NCBI GenBank assembly: GCA_027486845.1
Contig: JAIXOL010000003.1
Span: forward strand, 1-64,000
Length of the DNA stretch: 64,000 nucleotides
Reading direction: 5' to 3'
DNA from: Cytophagaceae bacterium
GTDB lineage: Bacteria > Bacteroidota > Bacteroidia > Cytophagales > Spirosomataceae
Below, piece after piece: positions 43,277-53,076 of the stretch. Numbering within the stretch: the first letter of the stretch is position 1; each line of letters opens with the position of its first letter. A program made the position numbers and the translations under genes. Under the pieces are notes generated by a model. The model saw only the letters and a list, made by a program, of their open reading frames with translations. It was not told the origin of the DNA and made no database searches.

Positions 43277-44914
43277 ATGATAAAGAAACTTAAAATATCC
43301 TTATTGGCTTTATGCACAATATTGGTGAGTTCTTGCGAATTGGATTTATTAGATAATCCAAGTGCAGTTACTACAAGCAATACTGACATAAACTACCTAC
43401 TCAATCAAATTCAAGTTAGTTTTCCTGGTCACTTTAATCAATTCAGTGACCCAGATATGCGTCTAATACGTATGATAAATCAAGGTGCAGCATTTTATGA
43501 TAATGCAGTTTCACCTGGTGGATTAGATTTAAACTGGAATACCGCTTATGCAACCATATTGAATGATGTAAAAACGCTGATTCCTATTGCCGAAAAATCA
43601 GAATTGTTTGTGCATGCGGGTGTTGCTCGTACAATTAGAGCGGCGGTTTTAGCCAATTTGGTAGACCACTTTGGTGATGTGCCTTACAGCGAAGCACTTG
43701 ATGCTGCTAACTTCAACCCTAAAGTTGAAAGTGGTGCTACAATTTATGCTGCTGCAATCAAAGACCTTGATGATGCTGTTGCTAACTTTACTGCAAAATC
43801 AAAGGGTGGTGTTACAAGTGATTTGTATTATGGTGGTGATACCGATAGATGGCTTCGTGCAGCTAATACATTAAAATTAAAATTGCTTTTGAATCGTCGT
43901 TTGATAGATGCTGCCGGTGCAACTTCAGGAATTAATGCATTAATTGCAGGCGGCAAATTAATTTCAAGCAATGCTCAAAATTTTGTGTTTAAGTTCGGAA
44001 CTAATCTTACTAACCCTGATACCCGTCATCCAAGATACCAAGGTCAATACTTACCAGCGGGTGGTGGTGATTATCAATCAAATGCTTATATGGGTATTAT
44101 GTATGATAAAGCTGACCCACGTATTCGAATGTATTTCTATCGTCAAACTATTAAAAATACTACCAATGTAAATGAGGTTCGTTGTATCACTAACACCAAA
44201 CCAAACCATTATTCAGTATCTGATTATTTCTGTTTGCCAACACCAGTTGGATATTGGGGACGTGACCACTTGAGTAACGAAGGTATTCCACCAGATGGTT
44301 TATTACGTACAGCTTGGGGACTTTACCCGGCGGGTGGTTTGTATGATAACGATGCAGGTAGAGGTGTTTCGCTTGGAGCAGGTGCAGGTGGTGCTGGTTT
44401 GCACCCAATTATGACACAATCATTTGTTGATTTTATGTTGGCTGAGTCAGCTTTGGTATTGAAAACTACGGGTTCGCCAAAAGCATTACTCGAATCAGGT
44501 ATTCGTAAATCAATGGCTGATGTAAGAGCGGCAGCAATGGGAACATCAGAAGGTTCAAAAGTTACTGCTTTTGAAACTGATAAGAAAATTGTTTGGGCAG
44601 ATGAAGTAAATAAATATGTAGCTGCAAGATTAGCAGACTACGACAAAGCAACAACTGATGCTGACAGACTAAATATTATTGCTAATGAATATTGGTTTGC
44701 TTTATACGGAAATGGTATAGAGGCATATAATATGTATCGTCGTACAGGAATGCCACGTAACATGCAACCGGCATTAGACCCAAATCCTGGTTCTTTTGTT
44801 AAGTCATTCTTCTATCCAACGGCATTTATTGCTCGTAATTCTACAGCAAAACAGAAAGCAAATGTGACAACGCCTGTTTTTTGGGATAATGGTTCGGCAG
44901 GTACATTAAAGTAA
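43277..44914 (+). CDS. SusD/RagB-family nutrient-binding outer-membrane lipoprotein, locus 1
   Basis: The 545-aa lipoprotein (TILVSSCELDLLDNPSAV; acidic residues after Cys suggest surface export) fits the SusD-like_2 group. It has the conserved early TPR-type helices, VDHFGDVPYSEALDAANFNPKVESG and DTDRWLRAANTLKLKLLLNRR, and a final WFALYGNGIEAYNMYRRTGMPRNMQP. It should form the lid of the preceding SusC barrel and bind its ligand. Spacing of 60 bases after SusC1 indicates one transcript. The family is the type often found with non-starch or peptide ligands, but no inference on substrate is safe. Confidence 0.93.
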   Translation: MIKKLKISLLALCTILVSSCELDLLDNPSAVTTSNTDINYLLNQIQVSFPGHFNQFSDPDMRLIRMINQGAAFYDNAVSPGGLDLNWNTAYATILNDVKTLIPIAEKSELFVHAGVARTIRAAVLANLVDHFGDVPYSEALDAANFNPKVESGATIYAAAIKDLDDAVANFTAKSKGGVTSDLYYGGDTDRWLRAANTLKLKLLLNRRLIDAAGATSGINALIAGGKLISSNAQNFVFKFGTNLTNPDTRHPRYQGQYLPAGGGDYQSNAYMGIMYDKADPRIRMYFYRQTIKNTTNVNEVRCITNTKPNHYSVSDYFCLPTPVGYWGRDHLSNEGIPPDGLLRTAWGLYPAGGLYDNDAGRGVSLGAGAGGAGLHPIMTQSFVDFMLAESALVLKTTGSPKALLESGIRKSMADVRAAAMGTSEGSKVTAFETDKKIVWADEVNKYVAARLADYDKATTDADRLNIIANEYWFALYGNGIEAYNMYRRTGMPRNMQPALDPNPGSFVKSFFYPTAFIARNSTAKQKANVTTPVFWDNGSAGTLK

Positions 44915-44953
44915 TTACTTTGATATTTATTTAATTTAAAACTTGAAAATATT

Positions 44954-45535
44954 ATGAGATATATAAAAGAAAGTTTAAGTATACTGTTTTTGGGAGCTAT
45001 GATGGCTTCGTGCGAAACACAGATGATTGAACCAATTGATTTGGAAAACTTAGAGCAAGGTGGCTATATTCGCACAATTTCACCATTGTCGGGAACAAGT
45101 GCCGTAAGAAACTTTAATGTGAGTAAAGCAAATATGGCTGGAACCAAAATGGAAATTGTTGCAGAGGCCGTTACACCTGATAAAGGAGCATTATTTGCTT
45201 CTTATGATTTAGTAGTGAAATTTGTAGATTTAACTCCTGCAAATGGAAATAAATCAACTTCTAATGTGGCTTTGAAGAGTTTTCCAGCATCAGCATTTAC
45301 AAAAGATGCAACTACAGGATACCCAAGGGCAACATTAACTATTACTGGGGCAGAAGCATTGGCGGCAACTAAAGTAGCGGCTGCGGATGTTTCGGTAGGT
45401 GATAGATTTGATGTTACTGGGACAATGAAGTTGACAAATGGTAAATCATTTACAGATACAAATACTAGTTCAAATATCACTGGTGGAGATTTCTATGCCT
45501 CGCCATTTGCCTATCGTTTGAATGTAGTTTTATAA
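44954..45535 (+). CDS. Small lipoprotein of SusCD locus 1
   Basis: The 193-aa lipoprotein (LGAMMASCETQMIEP) is predicted to be beta-rich, with a repeated Ala/Thr/Val pattern and no known family. It lies 40 bases after SusD1 and is closed by a terminator, so it is the third member of the locus. By position it may be a surface ligand-binding protein comparable to SusE/SusF-type partners. Locus 2 has a different third lipoprotein, and the two do not look similar. Confidence 0.7.
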   Translation: MRYIKESLSILFLGAMMASCETQMIEPIDLENLEQGGYIRTISPLSGTSAVRNFNVSKANMAGTKMEIVAEAVTPDKGALFASYDLVVKFVDLTPANGNKSTSNVALKSFPASAFTKDATTGYPRATLTITGAEALAATKVAAADVSVGDRFDVTGTMKLTNGKSFTDTNTSSNITGGDFYASPFAYRLNVVL

Positions 45536-45550
45536 GATTACAGTTTCAAT

Positions 45551-45585
45551 AAAGAGGGTGCTTCATAACGAAGTGCCCTCTTTTT
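45551..45585 (+). terminator. Terminator of SusCD locus 1
   Basis: AAAGAGGGTGCTTC / GAAGTGCCCTCTTTTT forms an imperfect hairpin (two internal mismatches) with T-run, 17 bases after the lipoprotein stop. Confidence 0.75.
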
Positions 45586-45715
45586 GTTTGTAGCACGTCA
45601 TCTTCAATTTGGTTTTTATATATTTGTTATTTAAGTCGTTTTGAATAACAGTTTACTTGTAGATTTCATTATAAGCATAGATAATACTGAAAAAGAATAA
45701 AACCTTGAAATAATA

Positions 45716-45744
45716 TTGTTTTTTATTTAAAATAAGTATTTTTG
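45716..45744 (+). promoter_or_regulatory. Promoter of SusCD locus 2
   Basis: TTG (45716-45718), 18 bases, then TATTTTTG (45737-45744) match the Bacteroidota consensus. The -7 box and the leader are copies of those in locus 1. Confidence 0.75.
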
Positions 45745-45782
45745 TAAAACTAAATTAATAAATAACCTAAACTAAAACGTAC

Positions 45783-48700
45783 ATGAAGAAGAATCTACTT
45801 CTTAGTTTGCTGGGAGTCATCATGTCTTTTGCTGTAATGGCACAAGGTAAGAAGATAACTGGGAAAGTAACGTCATCGGATGATGGCTCAGGATTGCCGG
45901 GTGTAACGGTGCAAGTAAAAGGTACTTCAAAGGGTTCACAAACAGATATTGAGGGTAATTACTCAATTGAAGCTGCCACAGGAAGTACTTTAGTATACAG
46001 TTTTGTGGGTATGAACACCCAAGAAGTAAAACTTGGAAACCAGTCGGTTGTAAACATTTCATTAGGTGCTGACACAAAACAGCTATCTGAGGTTGTTGTA
46101 ACAGCTATCGGTATTCAACGCGAGAAAAAAGCTTTGGCTTATGCGGTATCTAACGTAAATGCTGAGTCTTTACAACAACGTTCTGAGCCAGATGCCTTGC
46201 GTGCATTAAATGGTAAAGTACCGGGTGTAAACATTATCTCAGGTGGTGGTGCTCCAGGACAAGCAACTCGTATCACGATTCGTGGTGCAAACTCATTTGC
46301 TGGAAACAACCAACCATTATTTGTTGTAGATGGTATTCCTTTCGACAACTCGGTAAACGCTACTAGTGGTTTTAACCAAAATACAGTAACTTCTAACCGT
46401 GCTTATGATATTGACCCTAACAATGTTGAGTCAATGACGATTTTGAAAGGTGCTGCTGCATCTGCTCTTTATGGTTCACGTGCTGCCAATGGTGTAGTTG
46501 TTATCACTACCAAAGCAGGTAGCAAGAATGCTAAGAAAGGTTTAGAAGTAACCTATAACTCATCTTATTCTACTGAGAAAATATCTACTGTTCCAGATTA
46601 CCAAGATTCATACACACAAGGTTCTAACCAAACTTATAATGGTGGATTTATCGGTAACTGGGGTTCTGCTTTCCCTGCTGAGGTTGATCGTATCAACCAA
46701 GGATTAGGTTTTGAGCGTTATTCTAAAATTATTGATGGTAATTACGCTGCTGGATTTGTTCCAAATCCACTTACTGGAGTTGCTTATGGTGCTGCTCGTT
46801 ACAAAACGGCTTTCCCTCAATTCTTAGATGCAAACGGAAATGCAACTCCTTATGAATTGAAGCCTTACGATATTATTGGTGGTTTCTTCCGTCGTGGTAG
46901 CGTTGTTGAAAATAGCTTTAATATCAGTTCAACTGGTAATACAACTACAATCAGTGCAGGTGCTTCACGTATGACCAACCAAGGTATCATACCTAACTCG
47001 GGTGCTGATCGTACTACTTTGAACTTTGGTGGTAATGCTACATTATCAAATAAATTGAATTTGAGTGGTAACGTAAACTACGTAAACACCAATCAAAATT
47101 CACCGCAATCAGGTGCTGGATACTACGCTGACTATGGTGGTTTGGCTGCTTCGGGCTCAATTTACTCACGTTTGTTTTACTTGCCACGTAACTTCGATTT
47201 GAATGGTCTTCCATTTGAAAACCCAGTAACAGGAGGAAACGTATTTTACCGTGCATTAGATAATCCACTTTGGACAGCTAAATACAATACTTATACAAGT
47301 AATGTAAACCGTGTATTCGGTAACATGGCATTGACTTATGATGTAGCCCCTTGGTTAAATTTAACTGCAAAAGGTGGTGTTAATACTTATGATGAAACTC
47401 GTAGAGATGTTTATCGTCCAGGTGGTAACTCAGTTCCGTTAGGTCAAGTTACTCGTGGTAATATCACGAATACTGAATTAGATTTCACTTTCTTGGCTTC
47501 AGCTGACAAGGACATCAGCGAAAAAATCAATATGCGTTTATTGGCTGGTTTCAATGCCAACCAGCGTTATAGAAATATCAGCAATTCATTAGGACAAACA
47601 GTTATTGACCCTAATTTATTGATTCTTGGCGGTACAAACGTGCAGTTTGCCTCAGAATTCCAAAGTTTACGTCGTCTTTATGGTTTCTTTGCTGAATACG
47701 GTGCATCATATAATAATTATGCATTCTTGACAGCAACTATCCGTAATGACCACTCTTCAACTTTGCCAGCAGCTAATAATAGCTATTTCTACCCTTCAGT
47801 AAGTGGTTCATTTATTTTCACCGAGGCGTTTAAATTGCCAACAAATATTTTGAGCTTTGGTAAAATTCGTGCAAACGTTGCGAAAGTTGGTAAAGATGCA
47901 GACCCATATCAGGTATTTACTTCATATAATTTTGCAGTACAATACTATAATGCCTCACCGATTTCAGCTACAAGATTGCCTTCTACACTTAATAATGCAA
48001 ACTTAAAGCCTGAGTTTACTACTGAATATGAATTAGGTACTGAATTGCAATTCTTTAAAAATAGAATTGGTGTTGACCTTGCTTACTTCAATCGTGTTTC
48101 AACTGACTTGATTGTAACAGCTCGTATCCCAACATCATCAGGTTTTGACTTTAAAGCAACGAATGCTGGTAAAATTATCAATAGAGGTTGGGAATTAGGC
48201 TTAAACTTAGTGCCAATCAAAATGAGCAATGGTTTTGAGTGGAACTCTTTTGTTGCCTATACTCGTCTTCGTTCAGAAGTCGCTGATGCGGGTCCATCAG
48301 GTGAGTTATTCTTAGGTGGTACTGGTCTTTCTTCAACTGGGACAATGCACCGAAATGGCAATCCTTATGGTATGATTTATGGTTCACGTAATGCTCGTGA
48401 CGACCAAGGAAATGTATTGATTAGCCCAACTACTGGTTTACCATTACAAGAGCCAACATCACAAATCTTAGCAAATCCTGCTCCTAACTTCACTGTGGGC
48501 TGGACAAACACATTTAGCTTCAAAGGCTTTAACTTATCAGTATTGATGGACTACCGTGATGGTGGAAGTATGTTCTCGGCAACTGCTGCTTCATTATTAT
48601 TGAGAGGTCAGTTGAAATTCTCTGAAGACCGTGAAGGTATGCGTATAATTCCAGGTGTATTGGGCGACCCTCAAACATACAAAGCATTGTTGAATGAATC

Positions 48701-49064
48701 TGGTAAAACAATCAAAAACACAATCCCAATGACTGCGTTCCAATCGCACTTCTCAAACGGATACGGTGCTTATGGTGCTGACGAAACTAACATTTACGAT
48801 ATTACAACTATTCGTTTGCGTGAGGTTTCATTAGGATACAACGTTCCTAAGGCTTTCTTGAAGAAAGCAATTCCATTTATTGGTGGATTGAGAGTTTCAT
48901 TATCAGGAAGAAACTTGTGGTTTAAATCACCAAACATGTTGACAGGCTTAAACTTCGATCCAGAAGTATTGTCAAACTTTGCTGATTCAAACATCCAAGG
49001 TTTTGACTTAGGTGCTGCTCCTTCAACTCGTCGTTTTGGTGCTAACTTATCAGTATCGTTTTAA
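45783..49064 (+). CDS. SusC/RagA-type TonB-dependent outer-membrane transporter, locus 2
   Basis: The 1093-aa protein shares the signal peptide, carboxypeptidase-like domain and QLSEVVVTA segment with SusC1, with only scattered changes in the first ~115 residues. It then diverges (QREKKALAYAVSNVNAESLQQ). The plug includes RITIRGANSFAGNNQPLFVVDGIPFD and AASALYGSRAANGVVVITTK, followed by a full barrel ending NLSVSF. It should form a SusC-SusD importer with the next gene for a different ligand than locus 1. The chimeric pattern points to recombination or gene conversion between neighbouring loci. Confidence 0.95.
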   Translation: MKKNLLLSLLGVIMSFAVMAQGKKITGKVTSSDDGSGLPGVTVQVKGTSKGSQTDIEGNYSIEAATGSTLVYSFVGMNTQEVKLGNQSVVNISLGADTKQLSEVVVTAIGIQREKKALAYAVSNVNAESLQQRSEPDALRALNGKVPGVNIISGGGAPGQATRITIRGANSFAGNNQPLFVVDGIPFDNSVNATSGFNQNTVTSNRAYDIDPNNVESMTILKGAAASALYGSRAANGVVVITTKAGSKNAKKGLEVTYNSSYSTEKISTVPDYQDSYTQGSNQTYNGGFIGNWGSAFPAEVDRINQGLGFERYSKIIDGNYAAGFVPNPLTGVAYGAARYKTAFPQFLDANGNATPYELKPYDIIGGFFRRGSVVENSFNISSTGNTTTISAGASRMTNQGIIPNSGADRTTLNFGGNATLSNKLNLSGNVNYVNTNQNSPQSGAGYYADYGGLAASGSIYSRLFYLPRNFDLNGLPFENPVTGGNVFYRALDNPLWTAKYNTYTSNVNRVFGNMALTYDVAPWLNLTAKGGVNTYDETRRDVYRPGGNSVPLGQVTRGNITNTELDFTFLASADKDISEKINMRLLAGFNANQRYRNISNSLGQTVIDPNLLILGGTNVQFASEFQSLRRLYGFFAEYGASYNNYAFLTATIRNDHSSTLPAANNSYFYPSVSGSFIFTEAFKLPTNILSFGKIRANVAKVGKDADPYQVFTSYNFAVQYYNASPISATRLPSTLNNANLKPEFTTEYELGTELQFFKNRIGVDLAYFNRVSTDLIVTARIPTSSGFDFKATNAGKIINRGWELGLNLVPIKMSNGFEWNSFVAYTRLRSEVADAGPSGELFLGGTGLSSTGTMHRNGNPYGMIYGSRNARDDQGNVLISPTTGLPLQEPTSQILANPAPNFTVGWTNTFSFKGFNLSVLMDYRDGGSMFSATAASLLLRGQLKFSEDREGMRIIPGVLGDPQTYKALLNESGKTIKNTIPMTAFQSHFSNGYGAYGADETNIYDITTIRLREVSLGYNVPKAFLKKAIPFIGGLRVSLSGRNLWFKSPNMLTGLNFDPEVLSNFADSNIQGFDLGAAPSTRRFGANLSVSF

Positions 49065-49165
49065 CTTAGCTATTAGCTGTTAGTTGTTAGTTGTTAGCCA
49101 AAAATTAATTCCATAATTTAGTTATGAATTAAATTAAAAAGTTAAAAGCTAAAAGCCAATCGCTA
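49065..49165. repeat. Stuttering repeats between SusC2 and SusD2
   Basis: TTAGCTATTAGCTGTTAGTT-type words at 49066-49097 are answered by inverted AAAAGCTAAAAGCC and GCTAAAAGC words at 49142-49168. The hairpin-prone spacer could lower SusC relative to SusD or trim the mRNA. Confidence 0.6.
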
Positions 49166-49187
49166 AAAGCATAAAAATAAAAAAGAG

Positions 49188-50867
49188 ATGAAATTAAAAT
49201 ATATATCAAAAATAGCACTTACTACAGGCTTAATCAGTTTGTTGAGTGCTTGTGATTTAACAGAATTGGACATCAATAAAGACCCGAATAGTCCAACGGT
49301 TGCATCAGCAAAGCTTTTATTGCCAACTGCAGAGATTGCAGTAGTAAATGCCGTTACTGCGGTGAATGATAATGCGATGGGTTTTGCCGGATTATTGAGT
49401 AGTGCTGATAATTATGACTTAAACAACCAATCATACAACGGTACTTGGAATAGCTTTTACCGTAATATGAGTAACGTTGAAGCCATTATTAATGCAAGTG
49501 CAAACAGCCCGCATTATTTAGGTGTAGCTCAGGCTTTAAAAGCTTTTGCAATGGGTAATTTCGTTGATACTTTTGGCGATGCTCCTTACAGCGAAGCTTG
49601 GAAAGGAAATGCAGAAGCTGCAATTACAACTCCTAAGTTTGACAAAGATTCTGATATTTATGAGGCTTTGATTAAACTTTGTGATGAATCAGCAGCAAAC
49701 CTTGCTAAAGCTACTGCTGACCCATTAGCTGCATCGGCTGACTTTATGTACGCTGGTTCTGCAGCTAAGTGGATAAAATTTGCGAAATCTGTTAAAATTA
49801 GATTATTATTGAATTCAAGAAAAGGACGTACAAATGGTAATGCTGAATTGACTGCTGCTATTGCTGCAGGTGGTTATATCACTGCTCCTGCTGACGACTT
49901 TACTTATAATTTCAGTACTGCTTCTTCACCAGAAGGTCGTCATCCTTGGTTCCAATCTGCTTATTTAGCTGATAATGGTTTTGCTTATCCAGCTCACCAA
50001 TTAATGGAAGAAATGATTTTCAACAAAGACCCACGTTTGGATTATTATTTCTATCGTCAAACAGCCACAGCTCTTGACCCTAGTAATCCAACTGATAGAG
50101 GAACTATTCCTTACGGTGGTACTTATTTAGTTTTGAAGCCTTCTTTCTTAGCAAAATGGGCAACTGTATTTGGTGCAGCTCCAACTACTGCTGATAAAGC
50201 TTATATCGCTGGTTTCTTTGGTCGTGACCGTGGAGATAATACTGGTGTGCCGCAAGATGGTGCATTACGTACTGCACCAGGTTGTTATCCTGCTGGTGGT
50301 CTTTTTGGTGGTCGTAACGTAACTCCAAGAGCATTGACTGGTGGTAGAGGTTCGGGAAATGGTATTTGGCCACTACTTACAAGCAACAACATGAAGTTCT
50401 ATCAAATCGAAGCTATTTTGGATGGTGGTGCTACTGGTGATGCTAAAGCTATTTTTGAAGCTGCTATCAGAGAGCATATTGCACGTGTGATTGCCTTGGG
50501 TGCTAAAGTTGATGCAGCTAATGCAGTTGCTCCAACAGCAACCTTCATCACTGAATATGTGAACGCTCAATTGAAGTTATATGATGCTGCTCCATCGAAT
50601 ACCGCAAAATTAAATGTTGTTGCTAAGCAATTGTGGTTTACATCTTGGGGACAAGGTATGGAAATTTGGAACGCAATGCGTCGTACTGGTTTCCCTTCTC
50701 AGGTTAATAATCCAATTATTAAACCAGCTAGACAATACGCTTTGCGTTTACCTTATCCTTCTCAAGAAGGTACTTTGAACCCAAATGCTACTCCAAAATT
50801 AACGGAAGTTATTTTTGATAGAGACCCTGTATTCTGGGATAAAGTAAAAATCAAATGGGAATTCTAA
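49188..50867 (+). CDS. SusD/RagB-family nutrient-binding outer-membrane lipoprotein, locus 2
   Basis: The 559-aa lipoprotein (GLISLLSACDLTELDINKDPN) belongs to the same SusD-like_2 group as locus 1. It shares GNFVDTFGDAPYSEAWKG, ADFMYAGSAAKWIKFAKSVKIRLLLNSR, the GRHPWFQSAY region and WFTSWGQGMEIWNAMRRTGFP. The DPNSP motif after the anchor is typical of this group. It should cap SusC2. The overall resemblance to SusD1, including the FYRQT and GRDRG...P.DGALRTA segments, suggests the two loci arose by duplication of the whole unit. Confidence 0.93.
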   Translation: MKLKYISKIALTTGLISLLSACDLTELDINKDPNSPTVASAKLLLPTAEIAVVNAVTAVNDNAMGFAGLLSSADNYDLNNQSYNGTWNSFYRNMSNVEAIINASANSPHYLGVAQALKAFAMGNFVDTFGDAPYSEAWKGNAEAAITTPKFDKDSDIYEALIKLCDESAANLAKATADPLAASADFMYAGSAAKWIKFAKSVKIRLLLNSRKGRTNGNAELTAAIAAGGYITAPADDFTYNFSTASSPEGRHPWFQSAYLADNGFAYPAHQLMEEMIFNKDPRLDYYFYRQTATALDPSNPTDRGTIPYGGTYLVLKPSFLAKWATVFGAAPTTADKAYIAGFFGRDRGDNTGVPQDGALRTAPGCYPAGGLFGGRNVTPRALTGGRGSGNGIWPLLTSNNMKFYQIEAILDGGATGDAKAIFEAAIREHIARVIALGAKVDAANAVAPTATFITEYVNAQLKLYDAAPSNTAKLNVVAKQLWFTSWGQGMEIWNAMRRTGFPSQVNNPIIKPARQYALRLPYPSQEGTLNPNATPKLTEVIFDRDPVFWDKVKIKWEF

Positions 50868-50981
50868 AATATTAGAAATGAGATAATAGATATGAGATAC
50901 GGGATTTTTGACTAAGAAATAATAATTTTTTAAACCTAAATCTAGTATTCTCTACCTCAATCACTTTAAAACTGAATAAAG

Positions 50982-51698
50982 ATGAAAAAAATATTAAGTT
51001 TGACAATAGTTACAGCTCTATTATTTGCCATTTGTGCATGTAGAGATGAATCATTGAACCCACTGCCTAAATTCTTGCCAGGTGTACACGCATTTACGGT
51101 TTTTGATGGCATTAATTTCAATGGAAATATACTTGCAAGACCTCAACCTTACGAAGTGAATAATGCAAAAAACTTCCCTAAAGCAGCTCAAAACACTGCA
51201 AAAGTTGATTTTAAAACTCGTTGGGTTTCTTTAGATAATCAATTGACTGTAAACAAAATTGAAATCTATGTAAGAATGTTGGAGTCATACAATGACCCTG
51301 ATGGTAATCCTAAAGTAGCTGATTTGAGCGGAGATGGTAAAGGTAAATTGATTACTACAATCTCTTCACCTGCCGCTAACCGTCAATGGAATTCATTTAG
51401 CATCACACCTCAGCAAGTTTATGATGCATACAAATCAGCTACTGTAAAGTATAACAAAGTAAATGCAGTAAACGTATTTAATAATCCTGCAAGACCTCGC
51501 CCAGCAAATGCTTGGTTGAGACCAGCAGAAACGGCTACTTATGGTGCTGTTGCAGAAGATAACTTTGTTGTTACATGGATATTGTACACGTCTGATGGTC
51601 AAGTATTTAATACTTGGAATCCAGACTCAATTTGTGCTGATCCTACTTCAGTATCTGAAGCGAATTCAAATTGCCAACTATCATTTGTTGTTAAGTAA
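50982..51698 (+). CDS. Lipoprotein of SusCD locus 2, unknown fold
   Basis: The 238-aa protein has a lipoprotein signal (LLFAICACRDES) and a probably beta-rich body with no recognised family (GVHAFTVFDGINFNGN, NKIEIYVRMLES, FSITPQQVYDAYKSAT). Some traits recall SusE/SusF-like outer-membrane lipoproteins that follow SusD, but similarity is not clear. It sits 114 bases after SusD2 and is closed by a strong terminator at 51730, so it ends the operon. Confidence 0.7.
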   Translation: MKKILSLTIVTALLFAICACRDESLNPLPKFLPGVHAFTVFDGINFNGNILARPQPYEVNNAKNFPKAAQNTAKVDFKTRWVSLDNQLTVNKIEIYVRMLESYNDPDGNPKVADLSGDGKGKLITTISSPAANRQWNSFSITPQQVYDAYKSATVKYNKVNAVNVFNNPARPRPANAWLRPAETATYGAVAEDNFVVTWILYTSDGQVFNTWNPDSICADPTSVSEANSNCQLSFVVK

Positions 51699-51729
51699 TT
51701 GATAATTTAGTAGGATTTATATAATTTTG

Positions 51730-51767
51730 AAAGAGCAGACCATGTATATAGTCTGCTCTTTCGTTTT
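51730..51767 (+). terminator. Terminator of SusCD locus 2
   Basis: A perfect 11-bp stem AAAGAGCAGAC / GTCTGCTCTTT (10-nt loop) is followed by CGTTTT, 31 bases after the lipoprotein stop. The ORF track wrongly reads it as the first codons of the next gene. Confidence 0.88.
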
Positions 51768-51768
51768 A

Positions 51769-53073
51769 ATGATTATGTGCAAAAATATTCTTTTTCGATA
51801 TATTCTCTTTTTTTGTGGAATCTTTGTCCATTCAATGATTTTTGGCCAAAAAATGATAGAAATTAACTTTCACGAGCATATTGCTCCAATTATCCACAAA
51901 AATTGTACGCCCTGTCATCAACCCAATAGATCGGCACCTTTTAGTTTAATTTCCTATGAAGATGTGGCCAAACGTGCCAAATTTATTGGTAAAGTCACCG
52001 AAACTCGTTATATGCCACCCTTTCCTGCAGATAGAAAATTTCAAGCCTATTTAAATGAGCGAGGACTGACCGTGGGAGAAATTACCAAGATAAAACTCTG
52101 GATTGAAGGAGGAATGAAAGAGGGAGGGGTAGGGTCAACAGTTAAAAGCGAGCAGCATTTCGCTCAACAGTCAACAGAAACAGATTTAGTGAAACCAGAT
52201 TTGGTTTTGAAAATGAATAAACCTTACCAGATTTCGGGTGAAAATGTAGAAGATTTTCGGTTTTTTAGTTTGCCGAGTAAAACAGCAACCGACCAATATA
52301 TTACAGCCATTGGTTTTAAGGCAGGGAATAAAAAAAATGTTCATCATAGCCGCTTGATGGTTGATACAACTAATAATATTCGTGCGATTGATGGTTTATC
52401 CGAAACTGACCCAAAAGTTTATGAGTTTCAAAAGACTGGTTTGAAAGAAGAATTCTTATACGGTTGGGTTCCAGGAAATGACAAAATTAGTTTCCCACAA
52501 GGAACTGGCGTAAAACTCAATGCCAACTCTGATTTTTTGCTTAATATGCACTACGCCCCTTCGCCCGTGCCAGACACCGACCAATCTGAAATTCAATTAT
52601 ACTTTGCTAAAGATAAAATTGAACGTGAAGTAAGGAATTTTACGCTGCGTGAAAATGATATTTCAAACAAACCATTCTTGATAAAAGCAAACCAAAAAGC
52701 TACTTTTTTTATTTCCAAAAAGATTGATAAGGCAATATCTCTGATTTCGGTGATGCCACACATGCACCTAATAGGTAAAACATTTCGTGCCTTCGTGATT
52801 ACGCCTAATGGAGAAGTTATAAATTTAGTTAAAATTGATAATTGGGAGTTTAATTGGCAAATGACCTATCAGTTTAAGTTATTACTTAAGGTTCCTTCAG
52901 GTTCGACATTTATAGTTGAAGGTACATACGATAATACAGCTGAAAATCCAGAAAATCCTAATAGTCCACCACTTGATATTGCCTACGGATGGGGTACGAA
53001 AGACGAAATGTTTAATTTAGTTTTGTATTATCTCGATTATAAAGAAGGTGATGAAAAGATAGAACAAAAATAG
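51769..53073 (+). CDS. Secreted cytochrome c-copper type II monooxygenase-like protein
   Basis: The start is moved from 51727 to an ATG at 51769 or 51775 (MCKNILFRYILFFCGIF) because the earlier codons form the upstream terminator. After the signal peptide (MIFGQ) comes a haem c site CTPCH with MPPFPAD as a possible Met-ligand region (about residues 40-115). Then follows a two-part domain like peptidylglycine/dopamine-type copper monooxygenases, with VHHSRLMV, LNMHYAP and MPHMHLIGK as copper-ligand motifs and a late Met (DEMFNLVL). It is probably a periplasmic redox enzyme of unknown substrate. It is convergent, 3 bases apart, with a redoxin gene. Confidence 0.85.
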   Translation: MIMCKNILFRYILFFCGIFVHSMIFGQKMIEINFHEHIAPIIHKNCTPCHQPNRSAPFSLISYEDVAKRAKFIGKVTETRYMPPFPADRKFQAYLNERGLTVGEITKIKLWIEGGMKEGGVGSTVKSEQHFAQQSTETDLVKPDLVLKMNKPYQISGENVEDFRFFSLPSKTATDQYITAIGFKAGNKKNVHHSRLMVDTTNNIRAIDGLSETDPKVYEFQKTGLKEEFLYGWVPGNDKISFPQGTGVKLNANSDFLLNMHYAPSPVPDTDQSEIQLYFAKDKIEREVRNFTLRENDISNKPFLIKANQKATFFISKKIDKAISLISVMPHMHLIGKTFRAFVITPNGEVINLVKIDNWEFNWQMTYQFKLLLKVPSGSTFIVEGTYDNTAENPENPNSPPLDIAYGWGTKDEMFNLVLYYLDYKEGDEKIEQK

Positions 53074-53076
53074 TAC

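Noticed and set aside
51727-51768. N-terminal extension of the cytochrome c-copper protein in the ORF track
   Set aside because: These bases form a perfect terminator hairpin for the SusCD locus 2 operon and start at a TTG.
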